Made by a program: the position numbers and the translations under genes. Shown one piece after another: positions 21,408 through 32,671 of a stretch of DNA of 64,000 nucleotides. Within the stretch, counting starts at the first letter, position 1, and every line of letters starts with the position of its first letter. Source of the stretch: Maratus speciosus (lineage: Eukaryota; Arthropoda; Arachnida; Araneae; Salticidae); contig OZ010791.1 of NCBI GenBank assembly GCA_963932465.1, positions 153,495,915 through 153,559,914 of the forward strand. Direction: 5' to 3'. Under the pieces are notes generated by a model. That model did no database searches. It was given only the letters and a program-made list of their open reading frames with translations, and was not told the DNA's origin.

Positions 21408-23245
21408 TATATGCCTATTAATATTTATTTTACAAAAGAATGTCAGATGAGATAGACGTGTTTTTCTATGTGTCAGAAGTTTAGTGTATTGCTATATAAC
21501 AGTTGCATTCCTTTTACTTGTTAGCTCCTTGTATGCTATTTCTTTCTCCCACCTATTAATATGCAGTCTCCAAAAAATAATGTTACGTTGTATAAGACAG
21601 CTGTAAAACAAAGCAAATGTGTCATTGTACGGAATAATCTCTACTGCAATTTTTTAACCTTCTAAGCACAGCACATTTAAAATTTTTATACCGTCGTATT
21701 GGGGAAAAAAAGTACTTTTAAATGCAATTTGTTTGAAAACTGCATCTCCATTTATTTTTGAGATATTAATTTTTCTTTTGTAGTTTTTAGCACCATTTGT
21801 TTAATTTTGGCAACTTAAGTACTCCATTTGTGTAGAAAGTGAAGGGAAAATAGTTGAAAAATAGCAATTATATCTTTTTGTTGCCGTTTTCTTATAAAAA
21901 CTGAAAAAAAAAAATTAAATTACGTGCTATTTTGAAAAAATATTAATGAATGATTTCCGATAAAACATAGAGCTATTATAAACTAAATTTAATTTTAAGT
22001 ATCTATATTAATATTACAAACAAATGAAGGCATATGAATCATGATAACAGATTTTTTTGTCCAGTTTCTTGAATGACGAAACCTCTTTTTTTGGATTTGT
22101 GTGTTATTCAGCGATAGTCACGTCCTATGCATATTTTACTGTAGATGTTGTTTAAGACTGAATCATAAATGAGGAATTCTTTAGCGGATGGGGATGACGT
22201 CATTTTATATAAAATAAAAGTGCGTGTTTGGAGTCCTAAAACTGAACTATCTATATTTATATGCATTTTTTTTTTTTTTTTTTCATGTGGGTCGACACTG
22301 AATTCCGAAAAAGCAGAATTCCTGTTTTCTAATTTATTTATTTTAGTTTTTTTCATGACCTTTATATTAACTGATTTAATTTGTTGTCTTAAAAGTTTTA
22401 ATTCTGGTAAATGTACTATTCATTTTTTTAAATTGCAACTGAAATAACAATATATTTCAGATTGGTAGCCTATGGACACATAGATAAATAAAATTCCATA
22501 ATAATTGGTTAAAAATTGAAAGTTCTTTGCAACCATTAAAACAGAGCTCTTAGAGTCATAAATAGAAAAGGCTTTCATGTCCTCAGAAGAAAGTTGTACA
22601 AATTACTAGGCACAGATGAAACAATAGGAAAATTACTAGATCTATTTAGACTATTTTATTTAGACTAATTATTCAGATTATTATTATTATATTATATCAT
22701 TTTATTTGATTATTTAGACTAATTTATTTGGACTATCTATTTGTGACTTCAGTTCAGAGTGTCAATATGAATATATCCCTTTTTGTAATATTTTGGAGGA
22801 CTGATAAATACTTACATATTTATAAAATGTGATAAAATACCACATTAATAAAGAATCAATATAGCATGTAAATCAATAATTATGATGAATTTTAAAGAGT
22901 ATTATAAATTTGATTTCAGGTTGAAATCTGTGTTGTATATATGGCACTAAACATATCAACTGAATTTATTACACAGAAATCAAAGTTTTTAAGACAGATT
23001 AATATTTTAAACATTAAAAAAAGGTAAATACATTACAGAACAGTTTATAAAAATAATAATATTGTAAACTCTCAAAAAAGATTATTATAAAATGATGTTT
23101 AAATGGAAAGACAAAATTTAAATCTTAGCTTTAAGGTTGAATACATTCGTGGACCACATTGAAACTATGTATAAATGTGAAAGTTGAATAAGTGAGAGGT
23201 ATATTAATTGTGATCTACTATACTTGCAATTAAAGAACAAATTAC
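21408..23245. other. Intron, AT-rich, nothing recognised
   Basis: Contains only homopolymer runs (for example T at 22266-22283) and short shadow ORFs. No gene or clear element seen. Confidence 0.5.
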
Positions 23246-23440
23246 TTTGATCTCCCTGAGAATCCTGAAGATGCTCTTGCTCATCAGTATGCCTGGTCGT
23301 CTCCAGAGACGTGAGGCTACTACCACTGCCAGTTGGAATTTTTTCCCTTTTGCTCCCACCAGTTACACGCTTGATATGAAATGTACTTTTACGCCATAAT
23401 TTGGGCTCAGATACTGCTGGAGGTTTGCTACTCAAGCCTT
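23246..23440 (-). CDS. unc80: UNC80 exon with duplicated 3' splice site
   Basis: Exon of 195 nt, phase 1 in and 1 out, acceptor ttattattttacag, donor gtaatttg. It encodes GLSSKPPAVSEPKLWRKSTF, then a basic run HIKRVTGGSKREK and an acidic, Gln-rich end HTDEQEHLQDSQGDQ. It belongs to the polar tail and has no recognised domain. The 29 bp that contain its acceptor are present twice in tandem (23441-23469 and 23470-23498), so a second AG lies 29 nt upstream. Using that one would shift the frame and reach TGA within a few codons. Confidence 0.78.
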
Positions 23441-23498
23441 CTGTAAAATAATAATAAGGTCATAAATAGCTGTAAAATAATAATAAGGTCATAAATAG
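23441..23498 (-). repeat. 29-bp tandem duplication of a 3' splice site
   Basis: Two identical 29-bp units (23441-23469, 23470-23498). On the minus strand each ends in the pyrimidine-rich ttattattattttacag; the one next to the exon is the UNC80 acceptor, the other is a copy 29 nt upstream. Confidence 0.95.
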
Positions 23499-23636
23499 CA
23501 CTAATGTGGAAAATTCTGTTATAAAACACTAAAATCAATACAAATTTTTTAAAATTCTAAATTGGTAAAATTGGATTGGCTGAAAAATATATTTTGAATA
23601 GATTTATAAAAAAAATATATATTGCGTAGAGTTAGC

Positions 23637-23839
23637 GGTACTTTTCGGTTAGCCGGGCGCCAGTGTTTTATGTACATATTTATATACATACGTATATGTA
23701 AATATACACATATTTACATATACAAATATTGTATATATACACATATATATATATATGTAAATATATATGTATATTTACATATATGTATGTATATAAATAT
23801 GTATATAAAACACTGGCGCCCGGCTAACCGAAAAGTACC
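23637..23839. mobile_element. Hairpin MITE with 8-bp target duplication
   Basis: A 203-bp near-perfect palindrome with ends GGTACTTTTCGGTTAGCCGG, continuing GCGCCAGTGTTTT, and an AT-rich centre of TATA/CATA repeats. It is flanked by the exact 8-bp direct repeat GAGTTAGC (23629-23636, 23840-23847). An 8-bp duplication fits hAT, P or Merlin types; the ends do not decide between them. The ORF over it is an artefact of the palindrome. Arms are almost identical, which suggests recent movement. Confidence 0.88.
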
Positions 23840-23847
23840 GAGTTAGC

Positions 23848-25195
23848 ATTTAGAATAATTTTTTATGTACTTTTGTCAATGTATATAATTTCCTTGATTA
23901 AATATATATATATATATATATTATTAACCTGTGATGCCATGGGTGCAAGATTGAAATTTGGCCAAGACTGAAAATATTTTGAACCCTCCCCCACTGAATG
24001 AGCACATACGTACGTGCTGACGCACCACTTATACAAAAGCCATGCTAAATATTATATGCAGTAAAATTGTTGAAGTTGAAACCAAATTAAGTGCATATGC
24101 ATGTAAAACATTCATATTCATGTAAACAGTATTTGAAAAGTTTAATTCATACATGCTACAGCTAAAAACATGAAGTTGACATGCTATGACAAATAAAATT
24201 GCGAAATACTCAAGAATGTGCATGGGCACACTTATACAAAATGTTTTTGTAATTTTAAAAATATCTTCCTATAAATGACATTTTTTTTTACCTCAAATAT
24301 CTGCAGATGTGTCCTGTTAATGTCTTTTTCTTTCTTTTTTAAAATCTTTGATTACAAAACGAAAACACAGTTTGAAAAATATCCCATTCATATCTACTTT
24401 TAGATTACAGTCCTTTGAAGGAAGTGAAGTTATTTTAAGTCCTATTCTTAAACATTTTGTGCAAATCCTGTAAATCTAAAAACAGATTATTTTTTTTGTC
24501 CTCTGAGATTTTTTCCATCCTCAGGAATTTTCAAAAGACGGCATTCCGTCTGTGGACGAAAAACTTGTACCCATGTGTGAGGGACAATCAAAAAACAATA
24601 AACTCCAAATAAATAAATATATGCATATAATAACAAAAACTTTTAAAAACAATTTTTTAAATATAATTTAATTAACTTAATAATATCTCAGAAACTTTTT
24701 TTATTTCATAAATGGTAAAAAACATTTTGAAAGTTTATTAATATCACTATGCATCGATTTGCATATACAGAACCATTTATCCGGAATCATTGGGGTCGGA
24801 TGTATTCCAGATCCGGATAACTGTTTTTTCTGGTAACTGGTTGGCCATTAAACAAACAATCTGTTTGGTCAGATTTGCAGAATATTTGTGGCTATGACAG
24901 TGCTTTGGTTTCAAATTAATTATGAGACTATTCAGAAAGAATCGGGTCCAAATAAGATCAGACATTAATCAAAGTTTAATAGAAGGCAATTTATAGAAAT
25001 ACCTTGGAAACAAAAACTCCCTGCTTTCCTATGCATAAAAATCAAAATGCTCACTGTATAACTAAATATGCTTCCATTTCAAATCTTAGTTGTTGGAATC
25101 AAGTTATATCATGCATGTTGTAATGTTTAAAGAAATATACATATCAAACTGGGACTGTATGGCTCATTTTTGTGAAATAAGTAAATTGGAAATAT
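23848..25195. other. Intron with terminal-repeat-like fragments
   Basis: No gene. A segment at about 24766-24860 (AGAACCATTTATCCGGAATC and a second copy of TCCGGATAACTG) resembles the right-hand end at about 27998-28026 in inverted orientation and may be one end of an old DNA transposon that has since received other insertions. Confidence 0.4.
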
Positions 25196-25528
25196 CATTC
25201 TGGATAACTGGTAACCAGTTAACACTAAATGCACCAATATTTTTTTATACCTATTCCTACCGAAAGGGGTCAAATGACCCCTATATAAAAATTTATCTAT
25301 TTTACAATGTTTTGCGAAAAACATGCCAGTTGATACACTTTGGTGTATGAATAATACATTTTTTTTTTTCAAATAATTATTACGAATTGTTTATTCATTA
25401 AAGTAAAAAAATATATATGTAATTATGCAAAAAAATTAAGAAAACAATTATTTTAATAAACAAATATTGTGCAAATTTGTTTTATGTTCACCACATATTT
25501 TTAAGATTATTTCATTCTCGATGAGCCC

Positions 25529-25965
25529 TTTATTCTTCTACTCTAGTCCAAGTCTTTTGCGGAAGCAAGCTTCGTAGGTCCCCAGCCACATCCCGAGTGA
25601 AAGACACTCTAGCGAAATACAGATTTGAAAAAAAAAAAAAAAAAAATCAAAAATTGAAACCGGACAAATTTAAAAGGGAAATTACTCAAATTAAAGACTC
25701 CGAAAAGCGGGAAGGGAGGGCTCGGGGCAATGAAGCTACCGAACGACTCCTAGCTACTTCGAGCTCATTATTAGTCTCGGTCGGCGGTTGGGGGTGGGTC
25801 AACCACCGCGGCGAGCGGCCCATCTTCATCTGCAGCCCTTTATTCTTCTACTCTAGTCTGACTCTTTTGCGGAAGCAAGCTTTGTAGGTCCCCAGCCAAG
25901 TCCCGAGTGAAAGACACTCTAGCGAAATACAGGTTTGAAAAAAAAAAAAAAAAAAAAAATCAAAA
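25529..25965. repeat. Duplicated GC-richer segment with poly-A
   Basis: A segment of about 130 bp beginning 'gccctttattcttctactctag' occurs at 25525-25655 and again at 25833-25965, same orientation, about 93% alike, each followed by a run of 18-22 A and then 'tcaaaaattgaaacc'. Between them is a 175-bp unique stretch that is strikingly GC-rich for this window. Origin unknown: possibly a tandem duplication of a retroposed sequence. Confidence 0.6.
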
Positions 25966-26028
25966 ATTGAAACCTGAAATGTTCAAACTAGAATCTCACT
26001 CAGAGTAAAGTCAATTTCTAATTGCACA

Positions 26029-26239
26029 TTAACCCTTTCAGAGGCAAGCAGTTGCGTTCCTGTAATGTAGAATTGACACCAGAATTTTAGAAAAATATTA
26101 TTTTAAAATAGGGAAAAGCAATTTTACAACTTTTGCCCACCAATGTTATAAAAGTTAAATTTAATTAAACTTTTCTGGTGCAAATCTTGATTAAAATTAG
26201 GTGGGATAAAATATATCCCACCGCCCCACAAGTGGTTAA
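26029..26239. mobile_element. TTAA-bounded MITE, copy 2
   Basis: TTAA at both ends (26029-26032, 26236-26239). The left reads TTAACCCTTTCAGAGGCAAG; the right, reverse-complemented, TTAACCACTTGTGGGGCGGT. Internal GACACCAGAATTTTAG and a 'ggtgcaaatcttgattaaaattaggtg' segment are shared with the copy at 41598. Confidence 0.65.
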
Positions 26240-26455
26240 CAAATATGATGTAATGCAGTAGAATAAATGATGTAATAGCAAAAATACGCAAGTTACTAAT
26301 GTTCTTACAAAATAAAACATCTATACCTTTATGATTTAACATAAATTTATTCAGGGATCAAATGACCCCTTGCGGTAGTAAAGCCTAAAATATTTTTAGC
26401 CTATGCAAAAAAGGTAGTTTAGAGATGAGGCATTTTAAGGAATAATATGATTATA

Positions 26456-27870
26456 TCTATACTAATAAAAGAACAAATCCGTCTGTGTGCAATGGCTAGC
26501 AAAATCTATGGCATGTATGAGGTTCAAAATTTTTGTGAATTCTCAGAATTTCAAAATTCTAATTAACAGCTGAGTTATTAATTATCAACCGTCACTCACT
26601 TTCATTAAAAATCCATCTTGGACAGGAAAATCTCTGACGCATGCGCTGATACGCAAATGAAGAACGGAAAAAAATATTTTGGGGGTATGTTGTCATTATT
26701 TATTAACTAACATCGTCCAAACCACTTAGTAAAGTTAAAAATAGAAGACATGTTTTGAAAGATTTACGTCTTAAATTACGTCTTAGATTACGTCCTCTTA
26801 CGTCTCAAATGCTGCAATCAGTTAAAAAATATATCGCATAATTGCGATATATTTTATGTATTGAATATTGCACCCCTTGAGAAAAAAAAGTTAATAAAGG
26901 ATCGTTTTTCGGAAAAATGTTTTTCTCCCTTTTTATAACACTTCCCCACGATGCAATTTTAAAGGTACTGACAAACCAAATATATGCTTATAAAGCTGAA
27001 ACCTTCTTCAAATCGATGGTGTAATTGGTTTTTAAAAATATGAATTTTAACCCTTTCAAATACACTGCCAAATGCAGGTCACTTTCCGCCTCATAAAGAA
27101 GATTTACATTTCGGTTAAACGTTTACCCTCTAAAATATGCATATTTTTTATGAAATTTTAAAAAGGGCTTGGTTTTAGTTATCTTTATGATCCATTAAAA
27201 TTTCAGAGAATTTGGACAACAATAATAATTTATTTTTTTATGCTAATGAAACTGATGTGGAACAGAAAAAAAGAAAGGCAGAAACCATTTACGCTCCGAT
27301 ACGGAACCTTTATTTACTAAATTTTTTGTAGTATTTGTGGCGTAGTCGCTTAACGCGTTACTTTTCTGTACGAACAGACCCAGGTTTGAAACTGGATGAG
27401 ACTAAGTTGAAATTTGAATTAGTAGATTTTTGCTACTTTAAGGGTTTCATTTTTCTTTGAAGGGTATCTAAAGTGAAAAAATGTTCTGACGATTCCATTA
27501 TAAACAGGTTTTACTCTATTAGAAAATAAATTTGCTGGATAGTTATTATTTCTTTTTCAGTATTATAGTTTCGGATGCATTTGTAATTATTTTTTCATCT
27601 ATAGATTTTAAATAAAAATATAAAATATTGAAAACATAATTAAGTTTTAATTGAGTTCATCAATTAATTTTGAACAAAAGAGTTTAAAGTGTGAGATAAA
27701 TAAAAATTAAAAACCTTAACCACTAACTTTACACAACTTTCCAACTGAACAAGAATCGGGCCCTGGTAATTTGCAAAGTCTCTATCCCCCCCCCCTCTGA
27801 CTGACCTGCGATACAAATTTCAGGTTTATTTTAAGAATATTATTATAGGCCCGGGCAACGCCGGGCGGGC
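26456..27870 (+). mobile_element. Helitron-like element, non-autonomous
   Basis: It begins TCTATACTAATAAAAG, the form typical of many animal Helitron 5' ends, and ends in a GC-rich region with the hairpin CCCGGGCAACGCCGGG (about 27851-27866), typical just inside a Helitron 3' end. A clean CTRR terminus after the hairpin is not seen, so the 3' border is decayed or truncated. It has no RepHel coding sequence. It carries a tRNA-like segment at 27338-27393. Confidence 0.65.
27338..27393 (+). repeat. tRNA-like Pol III promoter segment
   Basis: A-box-like TGGCGTAGTCGC at 27338-27349 and B-box-like GGTTTGAAACT at 27383-27393, 33 bp apart, inside the Helitron-like element. Looks like a SINE head or a captured tRNA gene; not a complete tRNA. 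Confidence 0.5.
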
Positions 27871-27929
27871 ATTTTAATAAAAGTCGTGAAATATAAAGAA
27901 ATTTCGTAATGTTTTAATTTGAGAAATTC

Positions 27930-27961
<32 letters not shown>

Positions 27962-28315
27962 AAATGGGTCATTTGACTCCTCACAATAGTTTTAGTATTA
28001 ATTGGTTTCTGGATAAATGGTTCCATACCGTAAATCTATGATTTCTATGTATTGATAATGAATGATTTTAAAGTTGTGTCTTTGAACATTATTTTGACAC
28101 GTAATGTGTTCTCACCTCCATGCATTAAATTCAATGTTTTATGTTATTTACTTATGTGGATCTGGCAATAGAATACAAGGTTGTTCAGTTAGAAATAAAC
28201 ATGCTGTTAAAAAATAACACTGTGTCCGTTTTCTCCTTTTTAATCTGTCTGATTAATTTAAGTATTTTCAGCAGACTTATTACATGATACTAAAAGAATC
28301 ATAAAAGACAAAAAC

Positions 28316-28510
28316 CTTCAGCTGCTCTTAGATCTTCTTCAGGATAGGGATAACTGCTACGGCGCAATAATTGTCTTAGAACTTGACGACTGCCGCCCCT
28401 AGAATTGAATTTTATACTCAGTCCTTTGTGATGCTTGCCAAAGAAAGATGATGGACTTGGTTCAACTCCTTGATCTACTGGTAAGGTTGCACTGTCTGAA
28501 GATACACCTC
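28316..28510 (-). CDS. unc80: UNC80 exon (basic RQVLRQLLRR segment)
   Basis: Exon of 195 nt, phase 1 in and 1 out, acceptor tttttaacag. It encodes RGVSSDSATLPVDQGVEPSP, then FFGKHHKGLSIKF, then the basic amphipathic segment RQVLRQLLRRSSYPYPEEDL. The donor is gtttttgtc, weaker than the other donors of this gene: T at +3 and T at +5. The next exon takes up the split codon as Glu/Gly, so the junction is supported by phase. Arg-rich helices of this kind are candidates for protein-partner binding; that is an inference. Confidence 0.78.
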
Positions 28511-29228
28511 CTGTTAAAAAAACACATATAATATATAATTGTGCAAAAAATTTTAATTGTTTAAAAGCAATCATAATAAAAATTAAGCTAGTTTATGACT
28601 ATACATTGCATACTTTAAAGTATTTTTTAAATTTATTAATGTTGCTTACAAAACAAAAGCTGGAGACATAAATGATATTTATAGTTTTAGACTAGTTGTG
28701 AAATTTTATGATCATCTTTGTGATACACAGGATATACATTAAAATACTGAACAAGCTGGTGTGATGCAAGGACAAAAACTTCTTGGATACACCATAAAAA
28801 TTAAGAAATGTGCTAGGCCTTTTGAAAGAATTTTACATTTCTTTATCAGGTATAAGAACAAGTGCTACCACTCTGAAAGAAAGAGCAACACACCTAATTT
28901 TTATGGTGTTATTAAGAAGGGGTTTTTTTCTCCACTTTTATATGCATATAAAAGCAATTTTTCTATACTAAAACCACATAAATAATTCGAATGTGAAACC
29001 TTTTACACATCACTACATTACACATCAGACATCTAGACTTCTTAGTACATTATTAAATAGTTTGAGCTCAAAAATCAGCCTGAATCTAAAATCATTAAGG
29101 CTGTTTTCAAATTCAAACTGGCAACTTTCTGACTATTCTCAGTTTTTATGAAATGCACCTTGTACAAATAAGAAAAGATAAGATTGAATTAATACAATAA
29201 TAACCACTGATCCAAGTTGAACACTTAC
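28511..29228. other. Short UNC80 intron, nothing recognised
   Basis: 718-bp intron; no repeat or other gene seen. The 74-codon ORF at 28761-28985 resembles nothing known. Confidence 0.5.
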
Positions 29229-29435
29229 TAAGAAGCAGTGCATTTCCTTTTGAAGATGTTACTTCAGAAGTTTCTCCAGTTTTCTTAGCATCTTGTGTAT
29301 CAGGCACATTTTCATTTAGGCCAGAATGCTCACTCTTACGAGCCATCTGGCTGAAAAATCCAACTTGCTGAGAAGTATCACTTGTACTATGATCAGTAGA
29401 AACAGTGGATTTTATACGCTCTACTTTACCACCAC
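29229..29435 (-). CDS. unc80: UNC80 exon (polar tail begins)
   Basis: Exon of 207 nt, phase 1 in and 1 out, acceptor aatttaatag, perfect donor gtaagtgt. It encodes a Ser/Thr- and Lys-rich stretch, GGGKVERIKSTVSTDHS, through VGFFSQMARKSEHSG, to SKGNALLL. No folded domain is evident; it looks like a disordered cytoplasmic linker. The exon is kept open and in phase with both neighbours, and its codon usage is less AT-rich than the flanks, which supports it as coding. The intron to the next exon is the shortest of the gene (718 bp). Confidence 0.8.
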
Positions 29436-30699
29436 CTATTAAATTTAAATAAATCAAATTCAGAAGAAAAATTAAGATATAATGAATCTTAAATCTCAGA
29501 TCAATTTTAAGATAAATAATAGTCAATAATTATTATAAAAAATACAATTACTCTTCTCTTCTCCTGTATTTTTTAAATTCACTTCTTACCAATTAACTGC
29601 TAAAAAATAAATACACTTAAAATTTAAATATGCCCCCTAGAAAAAGAATTATGAATGATAGAATGATATTTTCAAAAGAGAAAAATATTTTGATCTATTT
29701 CAACAACATATTAAAAAAATTTTGACAATTTGAATTTGAATTCTTTAACAGGGATTAAAATTTTTGATTATTTTGACTATCTTATTTGGAAACATACTGC
29801 AAGCCTACTTCAATAACATGTTTGATTTTTACTGAAGAATTTTTAAGGAAGAAAAAACAGAACAGACATGAGATTTTTGGGTCTTAACATTATTTACAGA
29901 GTATCACTGGGAAAATGAGCACTGCAAACCAGAAAGTACACGCCAAAATTACATTAAAAATATGTGTTATATATTTAAGCCTTATTGGCAAATTGGGTAA
30001 TTCTGTTTTTCTGAAATCCATTTAAAAATGCAGCAGAAACACTGTGACAGAATGACATATTACCAAATAATGGAAGACCTCTTGCAGCAACTTTTTTTAT
30101 GCTAGAACATAGATTATATACAAAGATTTAAAAAAAAAAAAAAATCCATAACTTCAGAGACACTTTTTTTTTTTTTTTGGGGGGGGGGGGGGGGTGTACA
30201 ACAGTCTGCAGCAACACTGAATTTAGACAATTTTTTTCCTCCATCAGGAGACATTTCTACAGTTCTGTGAGGACATTATAAATTTTTGGGCAAGGTTTCC
30301 TCTTAAAAACCATAAAAATGTAGAAAATTCATAATCATCTGGAAGGGTGGGGGTGGGGCATTTTGATTCCCTGAAGTGATTTCCTTTTTCAGGACACCCC
30401 ATGAATTAATTCATCGGTGGTCTGCATCAGCACTGTTTAAACAAAACAAATGATGAGTTATTTTTGTTTATGTGTCTATTGTATATGTGTCTATTGTATA
30501 ATGCAAGTTTTGTTTTACAATTCTTCTATTTATTTTGCAATGGGGTCAAATTCAAATATACATTCATGAAAAACTTTTAAAAACAAATTGTTGAAATTTG
30601 CATTTTAGGTACGTAAATAGTACAAGTATTTTTAATACTGGTAATTACTTTTACTTTTTTAGTTCATTTATTTTAATTTATTTTGAATTCTTAAGATGT
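29436..30699. other. Intron with homopolymer tracts
   Basis: AT-rich. Contains a T-run joined to a G-run of about 17 (30167-30194) after an A-run at 30130-30144. No gene seen. Confidence 0.5.
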
Positions 30700-32160
30700 A
30701 CATAATTTCAAAAATAGAGGTATTACAAGAAATAAAAAACATAAATGAAGAATGTTCGGAAATTGATTAAGGTTCACAATCTGAAAGTGACCACGAAATG
30801 AATAGTGATTATGAAAATTACTCCTTAAACACTGTAGATGAAAAGGAAGATATTTTGAGTGCAAGTAGAGGATGAAAGAGAATGAGATTGGTGATAGATT
30901 CTGAAAACAATAGAGAAGAAAGCAATGAATGGCAAAATATTGAAATTGCTATTGACAAAACTGTTTTGCAAAAAAAAAAAAAATAAAAAAAATTGAAACA
31001 AGTTCCTCTGTGACAGACCATTTCTTCATATTATTTTTGAAGATGTATATGGTTCAACTGGGCAAACAAAATATTACGTTGATTAAAGTAAGCTTTGCAT
31101 TTTATTTATCATTTGACAATCCTATAATAAACGGAATTGCAGTACATTATAAAATGTGCAGAATTAGATGCATGGAAAGTTCTAAGAAAAGAATGGAGAT
31201 AAATTACAGTCAGTTATAGGTTTTTTATATGTATGTGGTGCAGATGAACAGCAACAAAAAATGCTAACACATTGTTTATATGGAATCAAAATTGAGGTCT
31301 CATTTCTCTCAAATGTCATGAGCCGAAATTGCTTCATGGAAATACTAAGATTTTTTGAATTTGGAAAAAACAAGTGAAGCCAATGTTTGATAAATGATAA
31401 ATTAGTTTTAGTATCAAGAATATGGGATGCATTAATTGAAAACAATCAAAACTGCTATAAGCCAGCTGCTAACATCACAGTGTATCAACAGTTTTTGCTC
31501 AACCAAAGCTAGATATAGGTTTACTCAATACATGCTGAATAAGCCAGCTAAATTTGGCATAAAATTTTGGTTGGCATCTGATGCAAAAAGTAAATATGTT
31601 GTAAATGGGTTTCCATACTTGAGAAAAGATTAAACAAGACCAACATCAGTTTCATTGGGTAAGTATATCATTTTCAAGCTCATTGAATAAGTCATTTACT
31701 GGCAGTACCAGAATCATTATATGGACAATTTTTCTTGAATTCTTCCCTTGCAACAGAACTTTTGTTTAAAAAAAATAATTTTACACAAAATGTAGGGTTG
31801 ATGTGACTGATTGAATGGCAAGAAAAAATACTGTGAAATGAAAGTATTGTAGATGGAATTGATGGGTGGAGACAGTTCTGCACAAAAAATGACAGGTGAA
31901 AACATTTCCCATAATTTTTTTAAATTCCAATTAAGAGAATAACTTGCAGCAGAATATAAACAATGTTTGAAACATTCATCAGCCTGCAGCAGTGATAAAC
32001 CACTTCCTTTCCAAATGGACTTTAATGCAAGACTGCAGGACTTTGAGCAAGACTGCAGGAAAATAATAACTCATTCCCAGAAAAGACATTGCAGTATTTG
32101 CTTTTCTTTTGAGGATTTTTTTACACGTGACTTTTCACCCAACATTTTTATTTTCTGGGG
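30700..32160 (+). pseudogene. piggyBac-like transposase pseudogene
   Basis: Dead piggyBac-type transposase on the plus strand, opposite to UNC80, in an UNC80 intron. The acidic N-terminal part is at about 30720-30970 (many Glu/Asp, Ser). The core is recognisable at about 31455-31660: an FCSTKARYRFTQYMLNKPAK segment followed by FGIKFWLASDAKSKYV and NGFPYLRKD-TRP, a strong match to the family's central domain. The C-terminal part near 31985-32130 ends with clustered Cys and His, as in the family's zinc-binding tail. Many stops and frameshifts. No TTAA-bounded terminal repeats were identified. Confidence 0.85.
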
Positions 32161-32163
32161 AAA

Positions 32164-32208
32164 TTTATTTATTTATTTATTTTATTTATTTATTTATTTA
32201 TTTATTTT
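32164..32208. repeat. (TTTA)n microsatellite
   Basis: About eleven TTTA units with one short unit, at the decayed 3' end of the piggyBac relic. Confidence 0.95.
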
Positions 32209-32502
32209 GCGGGTGTATTTAATTGGTTGTATATGTTGAATACAACTAAAACATGCAATTTCAAGCTCAACTTATACACCAAAAATATGGCAGTTATGTG
32301 CATTAGTGCGCCTATAATATAGATGACAAAGAATGCAAAAACTTATATCATAAAGTTATTGATACCACTTTTTTAGAAGAAATTAAATGTAAAATATCAT
32401 TAATACATAGAGGAATGATTTCATCTTGATATTAGATACACACAACAACTTTCGTACAATTAGAAACTTTTTTGTCATTTTTAAAAAACAAGTACATTTT
32501 AC

Positions 32503-32671
32503 CTATTTTCCAAGAAATAAGGTCCTCTTTCAATGATTTTAGTTCAGATACCATATCAACAAAAAGAGCTCCTTGACTTTTTGGAATGGGCAAATTTTGT
32601 CCCAGTAATTTTCCTTTGATCCTCTGCTGGAATGAGTATTCTTGCTCATTGTCACAAATTGTCTTTAACAT
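32503..32671 (-). CDS. unc80: UNC80 exon
   Basis: Exon of 169 nt, phase 0 in and 1 out, acceptor actttactag and donor gtaaaatg. It encodes MLKTICDNEQEYSFQQRIKG, then KLLGQNLPIPKS, then a charged helix DMVSELKSLKEDLISWKI. It follows the THRTPL exon and closes the conserved block; after it the protein becomes low in complexity. The Met at the start is an ordinary internal codon, not a translation start, because the exon is entered in phase 0 from the previous exon. A dead piggyBac copy lies in the next intron only about 270 bp away. Confidence 0.85.

Larger units (their letters stand above)
25258..26384. mobile_element. Element with GGGTCAAATGACCC palindromic ends (candidate)
   Basis: The left end reads CTACCGAAAGGGGTCAAATG and the right end, reverse-complemented, CTACCGCAAGGGGTCATTTG. 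A third copy of the palindrome is near 27964. Between the ends lie a duplicated GC-richer segment and a TTAA-bounded MITE. The class is unclear, and the borders are approximate. Confidence 0.4.

Noticed and set aside
23622..23846. A 74-codon ORF rich in Tyr and Ile
   Set aside because: It translates a palindromic MITE.
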